DNA of 18,941 bases from contig CAYQBY010000029.1 in the NCBI GenBank assembly GCA_964415865.1, positions 1-18,941 of the forward strand. Reading direction: 5' to 3'. Source of the stretch: Thiopontia sp964415865 (GTDB lineage Bacteria; Pseudomonadota; Gammaproteobacteria; GCF-002020875). The position numbers and the translations under genes were made by a program. The notes beneath the pieces were generated by a model, which did not search any database, had not been told where the DNA came from, and saw only the letters and a program-made list of their open reading frames with translations. Shown here piece after piece: positions 1 to 6,500 of the stretch; positions within the stretch are counted from its first letter, which is position 1, and every line of letters starts with the position of its first letter.

Positions 1-2
1 CC

Positions 3-9
3 GTTAGGT
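3..9 (+). repeat. Truncated attC end (R' core GTTAGGT) of an upstream integron cassette
   Basis: The heptamer GTTAGGT matches the integron R' core consensus GTTRRRY exactly. It has the same orientation as the two complete attC sites at 1308-1424 and 2009-2068. The rest of the site would lie left of the window, so its stem cannot be checked. Its place just after the 3' end of the inverted Fic gene fits a cassette boundary with strand exchange between G3 and T4. A seven-base match alone is weak; the call leans on the neighbouring sites. Confidence 0.5.
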
Positions 10-24
10 GTATAGAAGTATATT

Positions 25-1167
25 CTAATCAATTGGAGGTATGAACCCATCATTTTCAAGGGTTCTGATTAATCCACGCATAAGGAAATTATTCATAAAA
101 TTTACATAATAAGTTCGACCATTTTCTTTTAAAGGTTTAATGAATCCAGAGTTTCGCATTTTTGTTATCTGGTGGGTTCTCTGGCGTGGAGAAAGGCCAG
201 AAAATGACTGCTCTAAATCAGTAGACTTAAAACTTTGATGTTTAATTCCAGCTTTTAAAATACTCGTTTCAATTTCATTCAAATACCCTCGTTCTGCACC
301 GTACTCTATGGTTGGAGATAGGATATTTATATATAGATAGTCAAAGTCTAGTAGTTTGTTAACTTTGCTAATCTCTATCAGAATCCCGCTCAACACATAG
401 TCGCACCAGTCCAGTAATGAGTTGTCGTCACCCTTATCAGCGCAGCCTAACTTTTCATAATATATATCACGGTCGTTGCAGAAAACAGCGGTTGGGTTTA
501 TAAGCTTTCCTTCTTTTACGTTAAAGCCATATTTGATCATCATTGCGTAAGTTAGCAGCCTAACAACACGCCCATTTCCATTGCCGAATGGATGAATCCA
601 TGTGAATCTATGATGGGCTAACGCGGTTTTAAGTAATTCATATTTTCCAGAAGCATTTTTGTTAATAAATGCTAGCAGGCTATCCATATGCTCCTGAACC
701 GTATGATGTTCTGGAGGTGTGTGCTCAGATTTAGATATTTGTACATCCCATGTTCTGTATGCCCCTGGTGTTCGGTCGCCTTCTCTGTCTAGATCGGTTA
801 CTGCTAGTTGGTGTAGCTCTCTAATAAAGTGATTTGTGATCTCGCTGCCTTCAGAAATGCTTTCCTCAATGTATTCCATAGCACTTTCAATGTTTGCAAT
901 TTCTGAAAATCGTTCGGTAGAACGTTCTTTTTCCTCAATTTTTTGTTCAACATACTCTGAAATTGTTGTACGGTTACCTTCAATGCGCGCAGAACCTACA
1001 CTCTCTAATAGGTGAAATATTGCTTTCAACTGAAAGAACGTCCATGGGGCTGTTGTGCCACTAAGGCTAAGCCGCCTAAGATGATTTAGCTCCATCAGTG
1101 TGTCGGTTAATGGAGAGTCAAATTCAGGGCTAACTAAGCGTAGTTTAAAGTCAGAAAAAGAGGTCAT
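25..1167 (-). CDS. Fic family protein (AMPylator-type, class II self-inhibited)
   Basis: Fic enzymes move a nucleotide part, usually AMP from ATP, onto hydroxyl side chains of target proteins. From the start used here (380 aa) the catalytic loop HPFGNGNGR lies at residues 192-200, matching HPFx[D/N]GNGR with all key residues. Upstream, SARIEG (residues 59-64) fits the inhibitory motif [S/T]xxxE[G/N], placing it in class II, where an N-terminal helix blocks ATP positioning. A C-terminal winged-helix-like segment (about residues 322-355) follows, as is common in stand-alone Fic proteins. An ATG at 1359 would add 64 residues, but these run through the attC site and promoter and do not look like Fic sequence, so I chose Met at 1167. 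No good ribosome binding site is visible there. The gene lies antisense inside an integron cassette. The target is unknown, and toxicity is an inference. Confidence 0.88.
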   Translation of the reverse strand: MTSFSDFKLRLVSPEFDSPLTDTLMELNHLRRLSLSGTTAPWTFFQLKAIFHLLESVGSARIEGNRTTISEYVEQKIEEKERSTERFSEIANIESAMEYIEESISEGSEITNHFIRELHQLAVTDLDREGDRTPGAYRTWDVQISKSEHTPPEHHTVQEHMDSLLAFINKNASGKYELLKTALAHHRFTWIHPFGNGNGRVVRLLTYAMMIKYGFNVKEGKLINPTAVFCNDRDIYYEKLGCADKGDDNSLLDWCDYVLSGILIEISKVNKLLDFDYLYINILSPTIEYGAERGYLNEIETSILKAGIKHQSFKSTDLEQSFSGLSPRQRTHQITKMRNSGFIKPLKENGRTYYVNFMNNFLMRGLIRTLENDGFIPPID

Positions 1168-1251
1168 AAAGTTCACATGAGAGATGTTATTATCTACACT
1201 GTATCTAGGTAATGTGCTGATAATTAATGAAAATAGATGGGTCGTTGATTT

Positions 1252-1281
1252 TTTATATATACATTTTACATGATCTGTTAA
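1252..1281 (-). promoter_or_regulatory. Candidate promoter of the fic gene
   Basis: On the minus strand a TTAACA -35-like box (1281-1276) is followed after 16 or 18 bases by TATATA (1259-1254) or TATAAA (1257-1252). Transcription would begin near 1245 and give a leader of about 80 bases before the chosen start at 1167. The gene faces away from the usual reading direction of an array, so it would need its own promoter. This is inferred from consensus only. Confidence 0.4.
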
Positions 1282-1307
1282 GTACACGCTAGTATCATGG
1301 AAAATAC

Positions 1308-1424
1308 ACCTAACAAAGCCATCAACTCGGGCCCTGCAAAGCTGTGCGGTTTCCGGCATTCGTTACGCTCAATTTTGCCGCAACCCACCCACCTTCGCCG
1401 GTCCGGTTATGGTGGGCGTTATGC
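1308..1424 (+). repeat. Integron attC recombination site (117 bp)
   Basis: R'' is ACCTAAC (1308-1314), an exact RYYYAAC match, and R' is GTTATGC (1418-1424). L'' pairs with L': CCAT 1319-1322 with ATGG 1409-1412, AAC 1324-1326 with GTT 1406-1408, CGG 1328-1330 with CCG 1403-1405, and CC 1332-1333 with GG 1400-1401. C1323 and T1327 are left unpaired. An unpaired base at this place in L'' (a G on the folded bottom strand) is the feature IntI uses to set strand and direction. R' departs from GTTRRRY at one position. Exchange would occur between G1418 and T1419. The site lies between the fic promoter and the HigBA promoter. Together with those two promoters it accounts for the roughly 300 bases between the two coding regions. 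Confidence 0.82.
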
Positions 1425-1433
1425 TGGCCAAGC

Positions 1434-1461
1434 TTGACATACCAAAAATAGCATATATACT
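1434..1461 (+). promoter_or_regulatory. Promoter of the higBA cassette
   Basis: A perfect -35 box TTGACA (1434-1439) stands 16 bases before TATACT (1456-1461); TACTAT at 1458-1463 gives an 18-base alternative. It lies just inside the cassette, ten bases past R'. The predicted transcription start is about 1468-1471, at or just before the toxin ATG. That implies a leaderless or nearly leaderless mRNA. An internal promoter is typical of toxin-antitoxin cassettes, which do not depend on the integron Pc promoter. Confidence 0.72.
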
Positions 1462-1472
1462 ATTCTTGGTAT
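1439..1472 (+). promoter_or_regulatory. Palindromic operator over the higBA promoter and start codon
   Basis: The left arm ATACCAAAAATAG (1439-1451) and right arm CTATTCTTGGTAT (1460-1472) are inverted repeats matching at 12 of 13 positions around an 8-base centre. The palindrome covers the space between -35 and -10, the -10 box itself and the first two bases of the toxin ATG. This layout fits autorepression by the HTH antitoxin HigA, alone or with HigB. The repeat is seen directly; the binding protein is inferred. Confidence 0.72.
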
Positions 1473-1752
1473 GTGGAAGATATATGAACACAAGAAAGCA
1501 TCAAAGCAAATTAGCTCATTGCCATCTGAAATTTTGAAGCGATATGAAAAATGGAAAGATATCGTTGAAATTTCAGGCCCAAATGGACTCAAACAAATTA
1601 AAGGATTTAATGATGAGCCTCTACAAGGGAAGTGGAAGGGCTATCGTTCATCTCGTTTAAATATTCAATACCGAGTTATCTACAAAATAGAGAATGAGGT
1701 GTTAATTGTAAAAGTAGTTAATGTAACACCACATGATTACAGGAAAAAATAA
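1471..1752 (+). CDS. higB: RelE/HigB-family toxin (mRNA interferase)
   Basis: This is a 93-residue basic protein with the RelE/HigB layout: an N-terminal helix pair rich in Lys and Arg, then strands. Those strands include the arginine segment RSSRLNIQYRVIYK, and the family-like C-terminus is VTPHDYRKK. Proteins of this kind cleave mRNA on the ribosome and are held inactive by the partner antitoxin. The ATG at 1471 sits at the predicted transcription start with no Shine-Dalgarno sequence before it. The stop codon lies just before the antitoxin ATG at 1754. Toxin-first order and an XRE-type antitoxin point to HigBA rather than RelBE. The fold call is firm; the exact subfamily is less so. The gene fills an integron cassette whose attC follows the antitoxin. 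Confidence 0.85.
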   Translation: MWKIYEHKKASKQISSLPSEILKRYEKWKDIVEISGPNGLKQIKGFNDEPLQGKWKGYRSSRLNIQYRVIYKIENEVLIVKVVNVTPHDYRKK

Positions 1753-1753
1753 A

Positions 1754-2014
1754 ATGGAAAATTATCAACTTTCAGAAAAACGAGTAGTTGTTAGTGTTGG
1801 TGAATCAGTTAGAATTATTAGAGAATTACAAGAATTAAGCCAAAACAAATTAGCCGAAATTACTGGAATTCCACAATCAACACTTTCAGCTATTGAGAAT
1901 GACAGAATTAACCTTGGGGTAGAAAGAGCTAAAGTACTTGCTCGTGCATTAAAATGCCATCCTGCTGTTCTTGTATTCCCTGGTTGGGATGTAGAGCAAG
2001 ATAAGGCTGCATAA
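1754..2014 (+). CDS. higA: HigA-family antitoxin (XRE helix-turn-helix)
   Basis: The 86-residue protein carries a lambda-Cro/XRE helix-turn-helix in its middle part. The turn and recognition helix are clear in the stretch LAEITGIPQSTLSAIENDR. The protein should neutralise HigB and repress the operon through the palindrome at 1439-1472. An in-frame ATG at 1733 overlaps the toxin gene. I prefer 1754 because AGGA (1741-1744) sits nine bases before it and the start then directly follows the toxin stop. The stop codon TAA (2012-2014) lies inside R'' of the next attC, a compact arrangement typical of integron cassettes. Confidence 0.87.
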   Translation: MENYQLSEKRVVVSVGESVRIIRELQELSQNKLAEITGIPQSTLSAIENDRINLGVERAKVLARALKCHPAVLVFPGWDVEQDKAA

Positions 2015-2068
2015 CAAGTGCATCAAAGGGATGCAGCAAAGCTGCGCCCCTTATGCGGGGCGTTAGAT
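2009..2068 (+). repeat. Integron attC recombination site (60 bp)
   Basis: R'' is GCATAAC (2009-2015) and R' is GTTAGAT (2062-2068), an exact GTTRRRY match. L'' GCAT (2020-2023) pairs with ATGC (2053-2056), AA 2025-2026 with TT 2051-2052, and GGG 2028-2030 with CCC 2047-2049. C2024 is extrahelical. The top of the stem is GCAGC 2033-2037 with GCTGC 2041-2045 around an AAA loop. The arms resemble the Vibrio cholerae repeat pattern. Strand exchange would fall between G2062 and T2063. This is the last attC I can recognise in the window. Confidence 0.88.
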
Positions 2069-2107
2069 GTAAAAAAGAGAAGACATGCAACTGATCTGCC
2101 GGGGCTA

Positions 2108-2137
2108 ATTTAAAGCATGGAAAACCATGCGTTAAAT
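2108..2137 (+). repeat. Long inverted repeat upstream of the HipB-like gene (likely operator)
   Basis: ATTTAAAGCATGG (2108-2120) and CCATGCGTTAAAT (2125-2137) are inverted repeats matching at 12 of 13 positions around an AAAA centre. The repeat ends 12 bases before a TATAGT -10-like box (2150-2155), so it would cover the -35 region. The best reading is an operator for the adjacent HTH protein. The right end GTTAAAT fits the R' consensus of an attC, but there are no extrahelical bases and no good R''. Confidence 0.6.
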
Positions 2138-2149
2138 GGATAATTCTGT

Positions 2150-2155
2150 TATAGT
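2150..2155 (+). promoter_or_regulatory. Candidate -10 box (TATAGT) of the HipB-like gene
   Basis: TATAGT matches five of six consensus bases. The -35 position falls inside the inverted repeat at 2108-2137 and is not well conserved, as is common for repressed promoters. Transcription from about 2162 would exclude the TTG at 2158 as a start and leave ATG 2188 as the first usable codon. Confidence 0.4.
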
Positions 2156-2187
2156 GATTGATAAATCAGGCTTTAATTGGTGTACAA

Positions 2188-2535
2188 ATGTCATTCTATC
2201 ATCATACAGATACTGAAATAGCTGAAATCCTCGCTAGTCGTGTCAAACAGTATCGTCTCGAGAATAGCCAAAGAAGTCTCACGCAGAAGGAGATGGGTGA
2301 GCGCACTGGATTATCCAGGGATACCATTCAGCGTCTTGAGAAGAGCGGAAGGGTTTCTGTTCCCGTATTGATCGCAGTGCTTCGGGAGTTGGGTTTGCTT
2401 GATAACCTGGAGATATTAGTTCCTGAGAAACCACCAGTATCTCCCATTGCTGTGGTTAGGCAGCAAGAAAACATGAAGTCAAAACGGCAACGAGCAAGAA
2501 AGAAAATGGCCAGGGTGATGAATAATGGCCAGTGA
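2188..2535 (+). CDS. HipB-like XRE-family regulator, no hipA partner beside it
   Basis: A 115-residue protein with a helix-turn-helix at about residues 30-60; the stretch LTQKEMGERTGLSRDTIQRL is the clear part. After it come a leucine-rich helix (VLIAVLRELGLLDNLEILVP) and a basic tail ending SKRQRARKKM. This order and tail are typical of the antitoxin encoded before HipA kinases. ATG 2188 is preceded by GGTG (2179-2182) at five bases; an in-frame TTG at 2158 would lie upstream of the predicted transcription start. No hipA follows: the next gene is brnT. It may be an orphan regulator, a leftover of a lost hipBA pair, or an antitoxin for a distant toxin. The inverted repeat at 2108-2137 is its likely operator. 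Confidence 0.8.
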   Translation: MSFYHHTDTEIAEILASRVKQYRLENSQRSLTQKEMGERTGLSRDTIQRLEKSGRVSVPVLIAVLRELGLLDNLEILVPEKPPVSPIAVVRQQENMKSKRQRARKKMARVMNNGQ

Positions 2536-2567
2536 TACCGTTAGGCAAACGCAAAACAACTACTTTA

Positions 2568-2599
2568 TTGACTTCTTTATATCCATAAGTACACTGTAC
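2568..2599 (+). promoter_or_regulatory. Candidate brnTA promoter with a small palindrome
   Basis: TTGACT (2568-2573) stands 16 bases before TACACT (2590-2595), a moderate -10 match. The perfect 11-base palindrome GTACACTGTAC (2589-2599, with a single central C) overlaps the -10 box and ends three bases before the brnT ATG. It could be the site through which the BrnA ribbon-helix-helix protein represses the operon, which is known behaviour for this family. The promoter is inferred from consensus. Confidence 0.45.
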
Positions 2600-2601
2600 A
2601 T

Positions 2602-2895
2602 ATGAGGAGAATAAAATTTGAGTGGGATAAGAAAAAGGATGTAAGCAACATCAAGAAGCATGGGATTTCTTTTGAGGAAGCCCACACTGTTTTCTATGAT
2701 GAGTACGCTCGCCAATTTTATGATCCAGAGTACTCGGAAGCTGAAGACCGCTTCATTCTTTTGGGAGCTGATTTTAAATCAAAAGCACTGGTTGTTTGCC
2801 ATTGTTATAGAGAGGAAGAGACTGTTATTAGAATAATATCTGCAAGGAAAGCTGATAAAGAGGAAACAAAGTTCTATTGGAGTGAAAGAAAATGA
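2602..2895 (+). CDS. brnT: BrnT-family toxin (ribonuclease)
   Basis: The 97-residue protein shows the full BrnT signature: FEWDKKKDVSNIKKHGISF at residues 6-24, then an acidic middle with DRFILLGADF, and IRIISARKADKEE near the C-terminus. BrnT has a RelE-like fold, is thought to cut RNA, and is neutralised by BrnA. The gene comes first in its operon, the usual BrnTA order. The ATG has no Shine-Dalgarno sequence before it (AGGAG lies just after it), and the predicted transcription start falls near 2602, so the message may be leaderless. The stop overlaps the brnA start as ATGA. The stretch is AT-rich like the two cassettes to the left, but no attC flanks it that I can recognise. Confidence 0.93.
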   Translation: MRRIKFEWDKKKDVSNIKKHGISFEEAHTVFYDEYARQFYDPEYSEAEDRFILLGADFKSKALVVCHCYREEETVIRIISARKADKEETKFYWSERK

Positions 2896-3110
2896 AAGAT
2901 CATTATGACTTTTCAAAAATGAAAGGAAAAAAAAATCCTTACATAAAATACCTTAAACAGCCAGTAACTATGCGTGTTGACTGTGAGTCAATCGAATATT
3001 TTAAATCATTAGCGGAAGAATCTGGGATACCTTATCAGACTCTCATAAATCTTTATTTACGAGATTGCACAATTAGTCATCGTAAATTAGAAATGAAGTG
3101 GGATTCATAA
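2892..3110 (+). CDS. brnA: BrnA-family antitoxin (ribbon-helix-helix)
   Basis: A 72-residue protein with the BrnA pattern. It has an N-terminal toxin-binding stretch YDFSKMKGKKNPYIKYLK and then a ribbon-helix-helix with strand VTMRVD, helix ESIEYFKSLAEESG and the conserved IPYQTLINLYLRDC. BrnA dimers bind BrnT and repress the brnTA promoter. Its ATG overlaps the brnT stop by four bases, indicating translational coupling. AAAG-rich sequence precedes it without a strong ribosome binding site. Length and all main motifs are normal for the family. Confidence 0.92.
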   Translation: MKDHYDFSKMKGKKNPYIKYLKQPVTMRVDCESIEYFKSLAEESGIPYQTLINLYLRDCTISHRKLEMKWDS

Positions 3111-3161
3111 AAAGGCCTATTCGGAGGTTCCTTAGCCGGAGCCTGAACAGGAAAACCAGAT

Positions 3162-3509
3162 ATGGCACTTAGTGAATTCGAGATCAAGCGCTGTGAGAAG
3201 TTGGTGGGTGCCTATGTAGAGGCACATCGACCGCCTGTCCATATCAGAAATAAGCTTGATCTAAGATATCGGATTGAGAATCAGAGTGTCGTCATTTTTG
3301 AGGTTAGGTCATTGTGGGATAGGCCGGATGAGATGATTGAGGAGATGGTCGCCAAGACTACCTATGTCAAGAAGAGTGGGAGATGGAAGGTTTACTGGCA
3401 GAGAGCCGATCTGAAGTGGCATGGCTATAAGCCAGTACCGGAAGTTGAGTCGCTGGAAGATTTTCTGGATTTGATTGAGCAGGATAAGCATTGCTGCTTC
3501 TTTGGCTGA
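3162..3509 (+). CDS. DUF3024 family protein of unknown function
   Basis: The 115-residue protein matches the DUF3024 pattern as I know it: an N-terminal MALSEFEIKRCEKLVGAYVE, then RPPVHIRNKLDLRYRIENQS, a W-rich core (RWKVYWQRADLKWHGYKP) and the C-terminal CCFFG. No biochemical role is established for the family to my knowledge. There is no signal peptide or membrane segment. AGGA lies about ten bases before the ATG. Base composition is closer to the core genes than to the toxin-antitoxin stretch on its left, so the boundary of the accessory DNA probably lies between 3110 and 3162. It is separated from metH by 51 bases. Confidence 0.85.
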   Translation: MALSEFEIKRCEKLVGAYVEAHRPPVHIRNKLDLRYRIENQSVVIFEVRSLWDRPDEMIEEMVAKTTYVKKSGRWKVYWQRADLKWHGYKPVPEVESLEDFLDLIEQDKHCCFFG

Positions 3510-3560
3510 GCCGGTAATAGGGTAAAATTGCATCAATTTACTTTAGGAAAGAACACCCTC

Positions 3561-6500
3561 ATGTCTGTCGATCGTAGCGAACAACTAAAATCCCTGATGG
3601 CCGAGCGCATCCTGATTCTGGATGGTGCAATGGGAACCATGATCCAGCGTCATAAACTGGAGGAGGCAGACTACCGTGGGGAACGTTTTGCAGAGTGGCA
3701 TACAGACCTTAAGGGAAATAATGATCTTCTTGCGCTGACTCAGCCAGCCATCATCCAGGGTATTCATGAACAGTATCTGGATGCCGGTGCTGACATCCTC
3801 GAGACCAACACCTTCAATGGCACCAGGGTCTCCATGGCTGATTACGATATGGAGGATCTGGTCTACGAGATAAACCTGGAGGCGACCCGTCTTGCCCGTG
3901 CGGCAGCAGACAAATACTCCACCCCAGAGAAGCCCCGTTTTGTTGCTGCTGTGCTTGGCCCTACCAGTCGGACCTGTTCAATCTCCCCGGAGGTCAATGA
4001 TCCTGGCTTTCGCAATATCACCTTTATGGATCTGGTGGAAGACTATAGTGAATCAATTGATGCCCTGGTGCAGGGGGGGGCGGATCTACTGCTGGTAGAG
4101 ACCATCTTTGATACCCTGAATGCCAAGGCAGCACTATTTGCAATTGATCGCTATTTCGAGGAGAAGGGGATCACACTGCCAATAATGATCTCTGGCACGA
4201 TTACCGATGCCTCTGGGCGCACCCTCTCAGGGCAGACTACAGAGTCTTTTTATAACAGCCTGCGCCACTCCAGACCGTTAACCATGGGTCTAAACTGTGC
4301 GCTAGGCCCAGATATGTTGCGTCAATATACCGAGGAGATGTCACGGGTCTGTGAGACCTACACCTCTGCCCACCCTAATGCAGGGCTGCCCAATGAGTTT
4401 GGGGAGTATGATCTAACCCCGGAGCAGATGGCGGCTCATGTCAGTGAGTGGGCCGATGCCGGTTTTCTTAATATTATTGGGGGGTGCTGTGGCTCCAGTC
4501 CTGACCATATTCGTGCCATTGCCCAGGCGATGGAGGGGAAGGCACCACGTTCACTTCCCGGTATTCCTCATGAGTGTCGTCTTGCTGGACTAGAGCCGCT
4601 GAATATCGGCAGAGAGTCACTCTTCGTCAATGTGGGAGAGCGGGCCAATGTGACCGGTTCTGCCAAGTTTAAGCGGCTGATTCTTAATGAGGAGTATGAG
4701 GAGGCGCTCGATATCTGCCGAACTCAGGTAGAGAACGGGGCGCAGGTGGTCGATGTCAATATGGATGAGGGGATGCTGGATGGCAAGGCGGCGATGGTCC
4801 GCTTCCTCAATCTTATTGCCTCGGAGCCCGACATCTCCAAGGCGCCACTGATGATCGACTCCTCCAAGTGGGAGATCATTGAGGCGGGACTGCAGTGTTC
4901 GCAGGGCAAGGCGATCGTCAACTCTATCTCGATGAAGGAGGGGGAGGAGAAGTTCCGGGAGCACGCCAAGCTCTGCCGCCGCTATGGTGCAGCGATCATT
5001 GTCATGGCCTTTGATGAGGAGGGGCAGGCAGATACCGAGGAGCGTAAGGTCGATATCTGTACCAGGGCCTATCGGATTCTGGTGGATGAGCTCGATTTCC
5101 CCGCCGAGGATATTATCTTTGATCCCAACATCTTCGCCGTGGCGACCGGTATTGAAGAGCACAACAATTATGGGGTCGACTTTATCGAGGCAACCCGTCG
5201 CATCAAGCAGACTCTGCCCCATGCAATGGTCTCCGGCGGGGTCTCCAATGTCTCCTTCTCATTCCGTGGCAACAACCCGGTGCGTGAGGCAATCCATGCC
5301 GTATTCCTCTACCACGCCATTCAGGCAGGGATGGATATGGGGATTGTTAATGCGGCGCAGCTGGCAGTCTATGATGATCTGCCGGAGGAGTTGCGCAGTG
5401 CGGTTGAGGATGTTGTTCTTAATCGGGATCCAGAGGCTGGGGAGCGGCTGGTAGAGATTGCCCCCAACTATCTTGGGGATGGTTCGGTAGGGGAGAAAAA
5501 GGAGGATCAGGAGTGGCGCAGTTGGCCGGTCCAGAAACGTCTGGAGCATGCCCTGGTCAAAGGGATTACCGAATTTATTGATGAGGATACAGAGGAGGCC
5601 CGTCTTCAGTTTGACAAGGCGCTAGAGGTGATTGAGGGGCCACTGATGGATGGGATGAATGTGGTGGGTGATCTCTTTGGGGCAGGCAAGATGTTTTTGC
5701 CACAGGTGGTTAAATCTGCCCGGGTGATGAAGAAATCAGTTGCCTATCTCGATCCATTTCTTGAGGCAGAAAAGGCAGAGTGCGCTGTTGCCAGTCAGGG
5801 CAAGATTCTGATGGCCACCGTGAAGGGGGATGTCCATGATATTGGCAAGAATATTGTGGGGGTGGTGTTGCAGTGTAATAACTATGAGGTGATCGACCTT
5901 GGGGTTATGGTACCGGCAGAGACAATTCTGCAGCGGGCCAGAGAGGAGAATGTCGATATTATCGGGCTCTCCGGTCTGATCACCCCGTCACTGGATGAGA
6001 TGGTACATCTTGCTAGTGAGATGACCCGCCAGGGATTCACTATTCCGCTGATGCTCGGTGGGGCAACCACCTCCAAAGCTCACACAGCCGTAAAGGCGGA
6101 GCCAGAGTATGAGCATGGGGTGATCCATGTAGCAGATGCCTCCCGTGCTGTGGGTGTAGCGACAACACTGCTCTCAGAGGAGCAGAAGCCAGAATTTCTA
6201 TCAGGGCTGCGTGAAGAGTACGAGGAGGTCCGCCAGCGGCGTGCCTCCAGGGGAGGGGCGAAGAGTCTGGTCACGATTGAGGAGGCACAGGCCAACCCGT
6301 TCCCGATTGAGTGGGAGAGTTATCAACCGGTTCGACCAAATGCCCTGGGGGTAACGGTACTGGATCAGATTGATCTCAGAGAGGTGGTGCCATATATCGA
6401 CTGGACCTTCTTCTTCCATGCCTGGGAGTTGAAGGGGCGTTATCCGAAAATTCTCGATGATGCAGAAAAGGGAGATGAGGCACGTAAGCTCTATACCGAT

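Noticed and set aside
1168..1359. A 64-residue N-terminal extension of the Fic protein from an ATG at 1359
   Set aside because: It would run through the attC site and the likely promoter, and its sequence does not look like a Fic N-terminus; Met at 1167 gives the family-like start.
2455..2461. Second GTTAGGC heptamer inside the HipB-like coding region as a possible attC core
   Set aside because: It lies in the coding frame, and no L''/L' stem or R'' can be paired with it; probably chance.
3113..3144. Hairpin after brnA (AGGC...GCCT with inner CGG/CCG) as a terminator or attC remnant
   Set aside because: The stem is broken by several bulges, the inner loop is too tight, no T-run follows, and there are no R cores.
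3510..3560. Cobalamin or SAM riboswitch ahead of metH
   Set aside because: Only 51 bases separate it from the previous gene, and no known riboswitch core is visible.
4617..5549. Open frames antisense or in other frames within metH
   Set aside because: They lie within the well-conserved metH coding frame, lack ribosome binding sites and resemble no known protein.
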